Shown here piece after piece: positions 15,620 through 22,642 of a stretch of DNA of 43,961 nt (positions are counted from its first letter, which is position 1; every line of letters begins with the position of its first letter). A program made the translations under genes and the position numbers. The notes under the pieces are model-generated. The model had not been told where the DNA came from, searched no databases, and saw nothing but the letters and a program-made list of their open reading frames with translations. The DNA is from Thermodesulfobacteriota bacterium (GTDB lineage: Bacteria > Desulfobacterota > Deferrisomatia > Deferrisomatales > JACRMM01). The DNA lies in NCBI GenBank assembly GCA_040756475.1, contig JBFLZB010000015.1, positions 1-43,961 on the forward strand, given 5' to 3'.

Positions 15620-16296
15620 CACCGATCCCCGTGCGCCGCTTGGGCCATCCCGACCACATCCCGTTTGCCGCCATCCTCGCGGGAGGCCGGGCCACCCGCA
15701 TGGGGCGCGACAAGGCCGCTCTGGAGCTCGAAGGCTTCCCGCTCATCGAGTGGGTTCTCGACCGGGTGCGCCAGGCAGCCGAGACCGTGTTCGCCGTGGG
15801 CGGGCCGCCGCGCCTGGACCACTGCGGCACCCCAACGGTTGCCGACCGCTTCCCCGGAGCCAACGCCATGGGCGGCGTGGCCACCGCCCTCGCGTACGCG
15901 GCGGAGCGGCTGGGGGCCGAGGCCTGGGTCCTGTGCGTGGCCTGCGACACGCCCTTCCTGGAACCCGGGCTGCTCTTGGAGCTCTTCGCCCGGCGCGCCG
16001 GTGCCGATGCCGTCGTCCCGCGGACTGCCGCAGGGTACGAACCCCTCTGCGCCCTCTATCGCGCGAGCTGCCTGCCCGTCTTCCAGAAGGCAATCGCCGC
16101 GGGAAACCTCTGCATCCTGGACGTCTTCCCGGCGGTGCACACCCGCGAGGTCCCCGAGACCGAGCTCCGGCGGACAGACCCCGACCTGCGCTCCTTCCTC
16201 AACCTCAACCGCCCCGACGACCTCGCCGTCGCACTGCGGCTGGCGCAAGCCTGCGCCCCGCCGCATTGGCCGCGGCTCCCTCAAACCGGGGGCTGA
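15616..16296 (+). CDS. Molybdenum cofactor guanylyltransferase MobA
   Basis: This 226-residue protein has the complete MobA signature: AAILAGGRATRMGRDKAALE for GTP binding, then VACDTPFLEP and PRTAAGYEPLCALYR. It transfers GMP from GTP to Mo-molybdopterin to make the guanine dinucleotide cofactor used by DMSO-reductase-family enzymes, including the ArrA encoded upstream. GTG 15616 overlaps the stop codon of the MobA-MobB fusion gene (GTGA), implying translational coupling. It ends the plus-strand run that begins with arrA, and a strong hairpin follows about 160 bases later. Confidence 0.92.
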   Translation: MTPIPVRRLGHPDHIPFAAILAGGRATRMGRDKAALELEGFPLIEWVLDRVRQAAETVFAVGGPPRLDHCGTPTVADRFPGANAMGGVATALAYAAERLGAEAWVLCVACDTPFLEPGLLLELFARRAGADAVVPRTAAGYEPLCALYRASCLPVFQKAIAAGNLCILDVFPAVHTREVPETELRRTDPDLRSFLNLNRPDDLAVALRLAQACAPPHWPRLPQTGG

Positions 16297-16362
16297 TCTG
16301 CGACTCTCCGCGCGCGTCAAGCCTCGGACGCTGCACCCGTGGGAGTCGCCGGGCCCGATCGG

Positions 16363-16386
16363 CGGCCGGCTTCCCGTGGCCGGCCG
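16363..16386. other. GC-rich hairpin downstream of mobA
   Basis: CGGCCGGC (16363-16370) and GCCGGCCG (16379-16386) form an 8-base stem with an 8-base loop. No T-run follows. It is one of two hairpins between the convergent mobA and glutaredoxin-like genes. Confidence 0.4.
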
Positions 16387-16454
16387 TCGGCCCGGATCGG
16401 GTTGCCGGACCGACTGGGCACTGCGGCGGCTCGCAGGCGGCCTCTCCTACGAGA

Positions 16455-16481
16455 ACCGGCGGCCTTCCTCGGGCCGCCGGT
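16455..16481. terminator. Candidate bidirectional terminator
   Basis: ACCGGCGGCC (16455-16464) and GGCCGCCGGT (16472-16481) make a perfect 10-base stem with a 7-base loop. It lies between the convergent mobA (plus) and glutaredoxin-like (minus) genes. The downstream stretch is pyrimidine-rich on the plus strand (TCGATCTCTCTCGGTCCTTC) rather than a pure T-run, so termination strength is uncertain. Confidence 0.55.
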
Positions 16482-16523
16482 CGATCTCTCTCGGTCCTTC
16501 ATCCCCCCGCCCCCACGCTCACC

Positions 16524-16775
16524 TCACGCGTTCCCCTGCAACCCCGAGAGGTAGTTCTTGATCGGGATGGCGCCGGTGATGTGGCTCGAGTCGTCGAGGA
16601 CGAGGATGGGCAGGGCCCGCTCGGCCACATCGACGAGGCCGTGCCAGGCGAGATGCGCCAGGGCATCGGCGTTGTCGGGGCCCAGGACCTCGACGGCGAC
16701 GTGGAGCCGGGGCAGGTCCACGTGCTGCTTCACGTAGTCGCACTTGCCGCAGTTTTCCTTGGTGAAGAGGGTCAT
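16524..16775 (-). CDS. Glutaredoxin-like / NrdH-like redoxin
   Basis: This 83-residue cytoplasmic protein begins MTLFTKENCGKCDYVKQH, with a CxxC redox motif (CGKC) in the thioredoxin-fold position and a later LPILVLDD strand, as in small glutaredoxins. The usual cis-Pro is present in LPIL. It lies downstream of nrdD on the same strand, so it may support the reductase, although class III enzymes normally use formate rather than a thiol redoxin. GGAGGCCTTCCC precedes the ATG. The 117 bases between nrdD and this gene hold short heptameric repeats, so cotranscription is plausible but not certain. Thioredoxin-family membership is secure; the partner is not. Confidence 0.75.
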   Translation of the reverse strand: MTLFTKENCGKCDYVKQHVDLPRLHVAVEVLGPDNADALAHLAWHGLVDVAERALPILVLDDSSHITGAIPIKNYLSGLQGNA

Positions 16776-16807
16776 GGGAAGGCCTCCTGGGAAAGCAGGA
16801 TCGGTTC

Positions 16808-16882
16808 AGGTTGCTTGTTGCGGGTTGCACGTTGAAGTGAGGACAACCTTCACGTTTCACATTTCACTTCTCACGCCTCACG
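16808..16882. repeat. Two arrays of degenerate 7-bp repeats
   Basis: Positions 16808-16835 hold four heptads of the form NNGTTGC (aggttgc, ttgttgc, gggttgc, acgttga). Positions 16848-16882 hold five heptads of the form YTTCACN (cttcacg, tttcaca, tttcact, tctcacg, cctcacg). Both have exact 7-base periodicity. They lie between nrdD and the glutaredoxin-like gene. Such short-unit arrays suggest slippage-prone intergenic DNA; no function is apparent. Confidence 0.6.
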
Positions 16883-16892
16883 TCCGACGCCT

Positions 16893-19028
16893 TCACTCCC
16901 CTGCCGCTCTTGCCTCGGGCGAGGCGGTGAAGAAGCCCCGGTTGCGCATGCGGTCGTGGAGCTCGCCGAGCTTGCCCTTGTTCCAGGAGCTGATCTTGGT
17001 GAAGTAGCCGGTGATGCGGGTGATGCCCTCGACCTCGTCGCTGCCGCACCGGGGGCACTCCGCATCGAGGCCGCGGGAGGTGCGGCCGCAGGCCTGGCAG
17101 GTGGTGAACTCGGGGCTGAAGGCGATCTGGTCGTTGTGGGTGTGGCGGAAGACCTTCTCCACGAAGTTCGCCAGGCTCTCGGGGGAGGGCTTCTCCTCGC
17201 CGAGCCAGACGTGGGTGATGGCCCCGGCCTCGATGAGGGGGTGGAAGAGTCCCTCGGCGTTGACCCGCTCCACGGCGTTCTGTGGGCTGCCCACGTGGAG
17301 CTGGGTGGAGTTGGTGTAGTAGACCTCGCCCCGGGAGACGTCGCCGCGCACGGTGCGGCCCGCCTGGGGGGAGTAGTACTTGAGGTCGAGCTTGGCAAAG
17401 CGGTACGCGGTGGATTCGGCCGGGGTCTGCTCCAGCACGAAGTGCATGCCGTGGTGCTTGCTCAGCTTCTCGGTCACGAGCTTCATGTGGGCGATCACCT
17501 TGAGGCCGAGCTTGAAGGCCGCGTCGCTCTCGTGGAGCTCCTGGCCGCAGTGGATCTTCACGAGCTCGTTCAATCCCACCATGCCCACCAGGTAGCTCAC
17601 CCGGTGCATGCGCAGGTAGGGCTGGCCGTCGCGGTTCATGCACAGGAGTCCCAGGGGGCCGCGGTCGCCCTGGCTCAGGAGCTTCTCGATGAAGGCCTTC
17701 TTCTGCAGGTGCGCCCGGCACGCGAGCTCGATGGCCTCGGTGATGTGGCCGAAGAGGCGGGCGTCTTCGCCCCCCGCCCGGTAGCCCAGGCGGGGCAGGT
17801 TCAGGGTCACGTTCTGGAGGGCCGAGTAGCGCATCTTCCAGGGCTGCTTGGCGTCGTCGAGATCGGACTTTTCGAGCTTGAAGGAGAGCCGGCAGCACTC
17901 GGAGATCTTCGCGGTCTCCCCCCGGTCGAAGACGAAGTAGGTGTTGCCCTTCTCGGCCGAGACCTCACAAATCTGGCGCAAAAACTCCCGATGCCCCTCC
18001 GTCTTGAAGAACTTCTCGGTGATGTGCACGAGGGGCTTGGGGAAGAAGAAGGGCCGCCCGGAGGCGTCGCCCTCCAGGTAGACCTCGAAGAGGAACTTGA
18101 CGAAGCGCTGGGCCTCCTTCTCATACTCTCCGTAGGTCTTGCCGGTGAACTCGCCTCCGGGGCCGATGGCGGGCACGTCCTCGAAGTGCTTGGGCACCTC
18201 CCAGTACAGGTTGATGTCGCTGAAGATGGCCTGGCCGCCCCGGGCCACCGCCTGCTGGGAATACTCGTAGATGAGCATCTGGGCGAGCTGCTTCACGTCG
18301 CGGTCGCTCATCTCCACCAGGTAGGGCGCGAAGAAGAGATTCACCGCGTCCCACCCGATGGCCCCCGCGAAGTTCGACTGGAGGGCGGCGGAGAACTTCA
18401 CCATGTGGGCCAGGAGCACCTCGGCGTGCTTCGCCGGGCGGGCGTTGGCCAGGCTGTTGGGGAGGTTCAACCCGAACTTCTTCAGAAACTCCAGGCTCTG
18501 CCCCGAGCAGTAGGGCCGGTCGATGAAGCCCAGGTCGTGCAGGTGCACGTCGCCGCGCATGTGGGCGTCGGCCACGTCCTGGCTGAAGACCGCCAAGAGC
18601 GCGTACTCTTTCTTGATGTTCTCCGCCAGGGTGAGGTTCGTCGCCTCGGGCCCGTGGGGGACGTTGGCGTTTTCCTTGTTGGGCTGGACGAGGAGCTCCT
18701 CCACGTCGAAGAGCGGCATGCCGAGCCGGGTGTGCATGCGGCGGGCGCTCTCCAGCCCGAACTCGATGAGCTTGGCGTCCACCAGCTCGCGGATGAGGGG
18801 AGCGGTGAGGACCTCGATCTTCGAGCGCTGGATCACGCCCTCGACGGCCAGGGCGACCTCCTGGGCCGTGCCCTCGTCGAGCAGCGTCTCGCGCATGAGC
18901 GCATCGACGATCCGCTGGCGATCCCAGCCCAGGATATCCATGTCGGAGGTGCGGACGAAGAGCACCTTGTCCGTGGCGTCGCTCGCCGGGGTGGCCGCCC
19001 GCCGACCGAAATCCATGACCTCACCCAT
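16893..19028 (-). CDS. Anaerobic (class III) ribonucleoside-triphosphate reductase
   Basis: This 711-residue glycyl radical enzyme reduces ribonucleoside triphosphates to deoxy forms without oxygen. An ATP-cone-like N-terminus (about residues 20-110) precedes the ten-stranded barrel, with HMRGDVHLHDL, PYCSGQSLEF and GLLCMN. Near the C-terminus are the zinc-binding cysteines CQACG and CPRCG, and the radical site RITGYF with Gly674. The length matches the family. ATG 19028 follows AAGGAGACC. No gene for the activating enzyme NrdG is adjacent on either side, so it must be encoded elsewhere. Two NrdR-box-like sequences 32 bases apart precede the gene, suggesting repression by NrdR when nucleotides suffice. 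The enzyme fits a strictly or facultatively anaerobic host. Confidence 0.95.
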   Translation of the reverse strand: MGEVMDFGRRAATPASDATDKVLFVRTSDMDILGWDRQRIVDALMRETLLDEGTAQEVALAVEGVIQRSKIEVLTAPLIRELVDAKLIEFGLESARRMHTRLGMPLFDVEELLVQPNKENANVPHGPEATNLTLAENIKKEYALLAVFSQDVADAHMRGDVHLHDLGFIDRPYCSGQSLEFLKKFGLNLPNSLANARPAKHAEVLLAHMVKFSAALQSNFAGAIGWDAVNLFFAPYLVEMSDRDVKQLAQMLIYEYSQQAVARGGQAIFSDINLYWEVPKHFEDVPAIGPGGEFTGKTYGEYEKEAQRFVKFLFEVYLEGDASGRPFFFPKPLVHITEKFFKTEGHREFLRQICEVSAEKGNTYFVFDRGETAKISECCRLSFKLEKSDLDDAKQPWKMRYSALQNVTLNLPRLGYRAGGEDARLFGHITEAIELACRAHLQKKAFIEKLLSQGDRGPLGLLCMNRDGQPYLRMHRVSYLVGMVGLNELVKIHCGQELHESDAAFKLGLKVIAHMKLVTEKLSKHHGMHFVLEQTPAESTAYRFAKLDLKYYSPQAGRTVRGDVSRGEVYYTNSTQLHVGSPQNAVERVNAEGLFHPLIEAGAITHVWLGEEKPSPESLANFVEKVFRHTHNDQIAFSPEFTTCQACGRTSRGLDAECPRCGSDEVEGITRITGYFTKISSWNKGKLGELHDRMRNRGFFTASPEARAAGE

Positions 19029-19075
19029 GCCGGTCTCCTTTTCGCAAGAGATATCGAGCCCTTAGACGGTGGGAA

Positions 19076-19091
19076 CAACTAGATTTGGTAG
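19076..19091. promoter_or_regulatory. Degenerate NrdR box (proximal)
   Basis: CAACTAGATTTGGTAG keeps the core of the NrdR consensus acaCwAtATmTwgtgt at 9 to 10 positions. By itself it would be weak. Its value is that it lies exactly 32 bases from a good box, the helical spacing at which paired NrdR boxes usually occur. Confidence 0.4.
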
Positions 19092-19107
19092 GATGGCCGG
19101 GAGGATA

Positions 19108-19123
19108 CCACAACATATAGTGC
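19108..19123. promoter_or_regulatory. NrdR box (distal)
   Basis: CCACAACATATAGTGC matches the NrdR consensus acaCwAtATmTwgtgt at about 13 of 16 positions, including the central ATAT-like core and the CA/TAGTG flanks. It lies about 80-95 bases upstream of the nrdD start. NrdR represses ribonucleotide reductase genes in many bacteria. Confidence 0.6.
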
Positions 19124-19171
19124 CCGGGAACCCCAGAAATCCTCCCAACCCGGAGTCGCCGGCGCTTTTCC

Positions 19172-19218
19172 TTGCACGCCTGTGGCCCCTTCATTATGCT
19201 GCGACTCCCGCAGCATAA
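19172..19218 (+). promoter_or_regulatory. Promoter with overlapping operator before the sigma factor gene
   Basis: TTGCAC (19172-19177) and TATGCT (19195-19200) are separated by 17 bases, a fair sigma-70-type pair. A perfect inverted repeat, TTATGCTGC (19194-19202) and GCAGCATAA (19210-19218), begins within the -10 hexamer and covers the likely start site. A protein bound there would block transcription; alternatively the transcript would start with a hairpin. The gene starts at 19266. Confidence 0.5.
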
Positions 19219-19265
19219 CGGAAAGCCTGTTACGTCTCTCCCCCGGAGAGCATCAGAGCCGTCGG

Positions 19266-19865
19266 ATGAACGAAGCGCAATTGGTGGGGCAGGCCCGCGA
19301 GGGGGACTTCCGCGCGTTCGAGGCACTGGTGAACGTATCGGAGGGGAAGGTGTACGGGCACCTTCTGCGCCTCATGGGCAACCCGGACGACGCCCGGGAC
19401 CTGTTGCAGGAGACGTATCTGAGCGCCTACCGCCACCTCGGTTCCTTCAAGGGAGATTCAGCGTTCACCACCTGGGTGTACCGCATCGCCACCAATCACG
19501 CCCTGATGCGGCTGCGCAAGAAGCAGCCGGAGAGCGTGGGGCTCGACGAGATTGCCGTGCCCAGCCACGAAGAGCTCAAGGGGCGCACCATCTCGGACTG
19601 GGCCATCAACCCCCGGGAAGCCGTACTGCGCAAGGAGGTTCGACGCGTGCTGGATCGGGCCATCCAGGCGCTTCCGCCCACGTACCGCGCCGTGGTGGTC
19701 CTGCGCGACATCCAGGACCTGGACACGCGCGAGACCGCAGAGATTCTCGGAATCTCGGAAGGCGCGGTGAAGACCCGGCTGCACCGGGCACGGATCTTCT
19801 TGCGAGAACTTCTCGGGCCCTACTTCGAAGAGGACGTGCCGGGGGGGGGGACGACAGCCGCATGA
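19266..19865 (+). CDS. ECF RNA polymerase sigma factor (RpoE-like)
   Basis: This 199-residue sigma-70-family protein lacks regions 1 and 3. Region 2 is at about residues 10-80 (DARDLLQETYLSAYRHLGSF, AFTTWVYRIATN); region 4, at about 130-185, has LPPTYRAVVVLRDIQ and the helix-turn-helix ETAEILGISEGAVKTRLHRAR. It directs RNA polymerase to stress promoters. ATG 19266 is chosen because homology begins there; the ribosome site is weak. Its stop overlaps the start of the zinc-finger anti-sigma gene (ATGA), the usual arrangement. Thioredoxin and TlpA-like genes downstream suggest a thiol or envelope redox stress regulon, which is inference from context. Confidence 0.92.
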   Translation: MNEAQLVGQAREGDFRAFEALVNVSEGKVYGHLLRLMGNPDDARDLLQETYLSAYRHLGSFKGDSAFTTWVYRIATNHALMRLRKKQPESVGLDEIAVPSHEELKGRTISDWAINPREAVLRKEVRRVLDRAIQALPPTYRAVVVLRDIQDLDTRETAEILGISEGAVKTRLHRARIFLRELLGPYFEEDVPGGGTTAA

Positions 19866-20119
19866 CCGGTTCGCTGAGCTGCAAAGAGATCCTGGACAAC
19901 CTCTCTGCGTACATCGACGCAGAGCTCGATCCGAGCCTGTGCGAGGAGATCCGCCGGCACATGGCGGGGTGCGACCCCTGCGTGGCATTCCTCAACACCC
20001 TGGAGAAGACGGTGGTGCTCTACCGCGGGTGCGCCGAGCAGGACGACCTGCCCCGGGAGGTACACATCGATCTGCACCGGTTCCTGCGCGAGCGTTGCCG
20101 CGCTTCCTCGGAGGAGTAG
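19862..20119 (+). CDS. Zinc-finger anti-sigma factor
   Basis: This 85-residue protein begins SCKEILDNLSAYIDAELDPS and has the zinc-binding HMAGCDPC motif (H-x3-C-x2-C), with an N-terminal Cys as possible further ligand. This is the ZAS-type anti-sigma domain that sequesters a cognate ECF sigma factor. It has no transmembrane segment, so it is a soluble cytoplasmic regulator; ZAS proteins of this type can release the sigma factor when thiols are oxidised. Its start overlaps the sigma gene stop by 4 bases, making the pairing very likely. Confidence 0.88.
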   Translation: MTGSLSCKEILDNLSAYIDAELDPSLCEEIRRHMAGCDPCVAFLNTLEKTVVLYRGCAEQDDLPREVHIDLHRFLRERCRASSEE

Positions 20120-20120
20120 C

Positions 20121-20189
20121 ATGGAGGCATTGCTCTGGATCGCCGTTCTCGTCGCCGCGGTAGTTTTCTTCGCCCGGGGCGGCGGGTGA
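20121..20189 (+). CDS. 22-residue single-span membrane peptide
   Basis: ATG 20121 begins one base after the anti-sigma stop. It encodes MEALLWIAVLVAAVVFFARG and two more glycines: one hydrophobic helix of about 15 residues with a positive C-terminal end. GGAGGAG sits seven bases before the ATG. No family is recognised. Immediate coupling to the sigma/anti-sigma pair suggests a membrane-linked accessory or a small stress peptide. Very short genes are easy to predict by chance, but ribosome site, spacing and hydrophobicity all agree. Confidence 0.55.
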   Translation: MEALLWIAVLVAAVVFFARGGG

Positions 20190-20267
20190 GGCAGTTGCTG
20201 AGCCGCCGGTCGGCGGCACCCGGGTCCCGGAATCCGGCCCCCTTTTCCCCCACGAGAGGAGAATCCC

Positions 20268-20597
20268 ATGGCGTCCGAAAAGGTCCTCACGATCACCGAT
20301 GCGGACTTCGATGAGAAGGTGCTCAAGGCTTCCCAGCCCGTGCTGGTGGACTTCTGGGCGGCGTGGTGCGGCCCCTGCCGCATGATGACCCCCGTGGTGG
20401 AAGAGTTGGCCGGCGCCTACGACGGCAAGGTGGTGGTGGCCAAGATGAACGTGGACGAGAATCCCCAGACGCCCGCCAAGTACGGCGTGCGGGGGATTCC
20501 CAACATCAAGCTTTTCCGGGGCGGCCAGGTGGTCGATGAGGTGGTCGGCGCCGTTCCCCGGCAGAAGCTCGAGGAACTGCTCAAGAAGGTGGCGTGA
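20268..20597 (+). CDS. Thioredoxin
   Basis: This 109-residue cytoplasmic thioredoxin has the active site WAAWCGPCRMM, the buried Asp in LVDFW, cis-Pro in GIPNIKLF and GGxVVDEVVG. It reduces protein disulfides using thioredoxin reductase, which is not in this window. GAGAGGAG precedes ATG 20268. It lies downstream of the ECF sigma cluster, with 78 bases after the 22-residue peptide, and its stop overlaps the start of the zinc-ribbon gene. Control by the neighbouring sigma factor is plausible but no second promoter was recognised. Confidence 0.95.
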   Translation: MASEKVLTITDADFDEKVLKASQPVLVDFWAAWCGPCRMMTPVVEELAGAYDGKVVVAKMNVDENPQTPAKYGVRGIPNIKLFRGGQVVDEVVGAVPRQKLEELLKKVA

Positions 20598-20788
20598 TGC
20601 CTCTGTACGAGTACAGGTGCTCCGCCTGCGGCGAGCGCCGCGAGGTGCTCGCCCGCTCTTCCGAAGCAGCCCAGCCCCCGGGGTGCCCCGTGTGCGGAGC
20701 CTCGATGGAGAAGCTCTTTGCGACCGTGGCCGCCCGCACCAAGAGCGGGGCGGCCGGCTGCGGGGCGCCCCGGGGAGCTTTCTCCTGA
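20597..20788 (+). CDS. FmdB-family zinc ribbon protein
   Basis: This 63-residue protein begins MPLYEYRCSACGERREVLAR and has a second knuckle CPVCG, together a four-Cys zinc ribbon of the FmdB/regulatory type; the remainder is Ala/Gly-rich. The function of the family is poorly known (several members are named after a formamidase regulator). ATG 20597 overlaps the thioredoxin stop; GTG 20594 is in frame but less likely. Coupling with thioredoxin suggests a redox-related role. Confidence 0.8.
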   Translation: MPLYEYRCSACGERREVLARSSEAAQPPGCPVCGASMEKLFATVAARTKSGAAGCGAPRGAFS

Positions 20789-20901
20789 CGGTGAACCCCG
20801 GGGCCGGTCGGCTTCGCGGAGGAATGAGCGGCGCGCCCGGAGCTTTCCGGCAGCGCACCCGCTGATCTATTTTGCGGCCCTTGCCGCGTTTGCATCGAGC
20901 G

Positions 20902-20918
20902 CTGCGGCGCAGCCGCAG
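20902..20918. other. Hairpin after the zinc-ribbon gene
   Basis: CTGCGGC and GCCGCAG form a perfect 7-base stem around a GCA loop, between the FmdB-like gene and the first TlpA-like gene. Flanking GCG/TGC extends the stem with one wobble pair. No T-run follows; it may reduce read-through or protect the mRNA end. Confidence 0.4.
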
Positions 20919-20956
20919 TGCTCATCGGGGCGAGAGATGGAGCTCAGAAACACGCC

Positions 20957-21502
20957 ATGAAGGTCTTCCTACGGGCGGTCGGCCTGGGGGCCGTTGCCCT
21001 CCTCCTGACCGCTTTCGCCATCGGCTGCGCCGACGAGGGCAGCACCCGGAAGCCCGATCCCCGGGAAGCGCCCGATTTCGCCCTGGCCACGGTCGAAGGC
21101 ACCCGGATCCGGCTCTCGGACTATCGCGGGCAGGTGGTGCTCCTGGACTTCTGGGCCACCTGGTGCCCGCCGTGCCGCGTCAGCATGGCCCACAACGTGA
21201 AGCTGCAAGACACGTACAGGTCGAAGGGCCTTGCCGTACTCGGGCTGAGTCTGGACAAGAACCCCGACGACGTGGCCGACTACCTCAGGCGCGAGACGAT
21301 CAACTTTCCCGTGGTGTTCCTGGACGACGTCACCCGTCAAGCATACGGGGGCATCGCCACCGTTCCGTACGCGGTGCTCATCGACCGCACGGGACGCATC
21401 CGGAAGAGGCAACTGGGTTTCAGCCACGACTTGGCCGGGAGTCTGGAGAAGACGATCATCCAGCTCCTCGGAGAAGGATCCGCCGTACCTTACGGCTCCT
21501 GA
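20957..21502 (+). CDS. TlpA/ResA-like thiol-disulfide oxidoreductase, exported
   Basis: This 181-residue protein has an N-terminal hydrophobic segment ending AFAIGC, a possible but imperfect lipobox, so it is membrane-attached or periplasmic. The thioredoxin-like domain has DFWATWCPPCR (active CxxC), LGLSLDKN and the cis-Pro segment TVPYAVLID. TlpA/ResA proteins keep cytochrome c heme-binding cysteines or other periplasmic thiols reduced, fitting a host rich in c-type cytochromes. The start ATG 20957 has a weak GGAGC ribosome site. A close paralogue follows 39 bases downstream. Confidence 0.88.
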   Translation: MKVFLRAVGLGAVALLLTAFAIGCADEGSTRKPDPREAPDFALATVEGTRIRLSDYRGQVVLLDFWATWCPPCRVSMAHNVKLQDTYRSKGLAVLGLSLDKNPDDVADYLRRETINFPVVFLDDVTRQAYGGIATVPYAVLIDRTGRIRKRQLGFSHDLAGSLEKTIIQLLGEGSAVPYGS

Positions 21503-21541
21503 GAAGCGCTTGCGTTTCTCGCCCCCAGCGAGGTCCGTCCG

Positions 21542-22060
21542 ATGAAACCGAGCCTGCGCGGCACCCTCGCGCCCCTCCTGGCCTTCCTGTTCCTTGCAGT
21601 CTGCGGCTGCTCGGAGGAGAAGAACACGGCGCCCCCCCAGGCAGCTCCGGACTTCGCCGCCACCTCCATCGACGGCCGGGTCGTGCGCCTGTCGGAGCAC
21701 CTCGGCCAGGTGGTGCTCCTGGACTTCTGGGCCACCTGGTGCCCCCCCTGCCGGGCCGCCCTCCCCCACCTGGTGGAGATGCAGAACGCCTACCGCGCAG
21801 ACGGCTTCTTGATCCTGGGGATGAACATGGACAAGGACCCCCAGGAAGTCGCCTCGTTTCTGGAACGAAACACCGTCAACTACCCGATCCTCCCGGTGGA
21901 GGACGACGTGCGCCGAGCCTACGGCGGCATCTCCACCATCCCCACCGCCTTCCTGGTGGACCGCCAGGGCCGCATCCGCCAGAAGTTCCTCGGCTACGAC
22001 CGGCGCATCGCCCAGGAAATGGAGAAGGCGATTCAGGCGCTGCTGAGCGAGGAGTCCTAG
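21542..22060 (+). CDS. TlpA/ResA-like thiol-disulfide oxidoreductase, lipoprotein
   Basis: This 172-residue paralogue of the preceding protein has a signal ending LAVCGC, a reasonable lipobox. The thioredoxin-like domain has the identical active-site string DFWATWCPPCR and the cis-Pro segment TIPTAFLVD. The two genes form a tandem pair and probably arose by duplication; they diverge most in the signal and the helix after the active site. The role is likely periplasmic disulfide reduction in cytochrome c maturation or stress. It converges with the lipocalin gene, only 30 bases away. Confidence 0.9.
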   Translation: MKPSLRGTLAPLLAFLFLAVCGCSEEKNTAPPQAAPDFAATSIDGRVVRLSEHLGQVVLLDFWATWCPPCRAALPHLVEMQNAYRADGFLILGMNMDKDPQEVASFLERNTVNYPILPVEDDVRRAYGGISTIPTAFLVDRQGRIRQKFLGYDRRIAQEMEKAIQALLSEES

Positions 22061-22090
22061 CCTTCTTCGGGGTTTCCGAACGCGGCGGGG

Positions 22091-22642
22091 TTACCGAGGA
22101 GGTCCGTGCTCCCGAATCAGGCGGGTCGTGTCATACCCGAGCGTCTCCAGGCGGGCCAGAATCTCCCGGTAGGTCGCCTCGTCCATCTGGGGAGTGCGGC
22201 TGAGGATCCAGAGATACCGCCTGGAGGGGTGTCCGACCACGGCGTACTCGTAGTCCGAGCCCAGGCCGATGATCCAGTAGTCCCCCCAGAAGGGCCGGAA
22301 GAAGCTCACCTTGAGCTTGGCGTTGGTGGCCGGGTCCACGACCTTGGCGACGCCGGTGGCGGTGCGGAGCGCGCCCTCCGGTCCGCCCTCCCGGCAGGCG
22401 TTGAGCACGTCGATCCGGCCGTCGTCCCGCAGCGCGTAGGTGGCGGTGCTCGCGGAACAGCCCTCCTGGAAGCGGTGGGGGTAGCGGGCGATCTCGTGCC
22501 AGACGCCGATGTACCGCTCCAGGTCCACCCGGGGAACCACCGGCAGGTCCGGCCCGGGGTGCCGGGCGTGGCAGCCGCCGAAGACCGCGCAGGCCGCCGC
22601 CAGCACCGCTGCCCGAACCCTCGCCATCGCTCCGGGGCCCAT
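22091..22642 (-). CDS. Bacterial lipocalin (Blc-like), outer-membrane lipoprotein
   Basis: This 183-residue protein has a signal with lipobox AVFGGC and the lipocalin signature YIGVWHEIARYPHRFQEGC, then the strand pattern TATYALRDDGRIDVLNAC, FFRPFWGDYWIIGL and YLWILSRTP. Bacterial lipocalins bind fatty acids or lysophospholipids at the outer membrane under envelope stress. ATG 22642 overlaps the stop of the stress-protein gene (TGATG), suggesting coupling; ATG 22627 is an alternative. Pairing of a lipocalin with a Usp protein suggests a starvation/stress unit. Confidence 0.88.
   Translation of the reverse strand: MGPGAMARVRAAVLAAACAVFGGCHARHPGPDLPVVPRVDLERYIGVWHEIARYPHRFQEGCSASTATYALRDDGRIDVLNACREGGPEGALRTATGVAKVVDPATNAKLKVSFFRPFWGDYWIIGLGSDYEYAVVGHPSRRYLWILSRTPQMDEATYREILARLETLGYDTTRLIREHGPPR

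Noticed and set aside
16808-16882. CRISPR array
   Set aside because: Units are 7 bases, degenerate and without spacers; no cas genes are present.
16956-19082. 708-codon ORF on the plus strand opposite nrdD
   Set aside because: Shadow of a high-GC gene: no ribosome site, low-complexity Val/Leu/Gly/His composition, while the minus strand encodes a full anaerobic ribonucleotide reductase.
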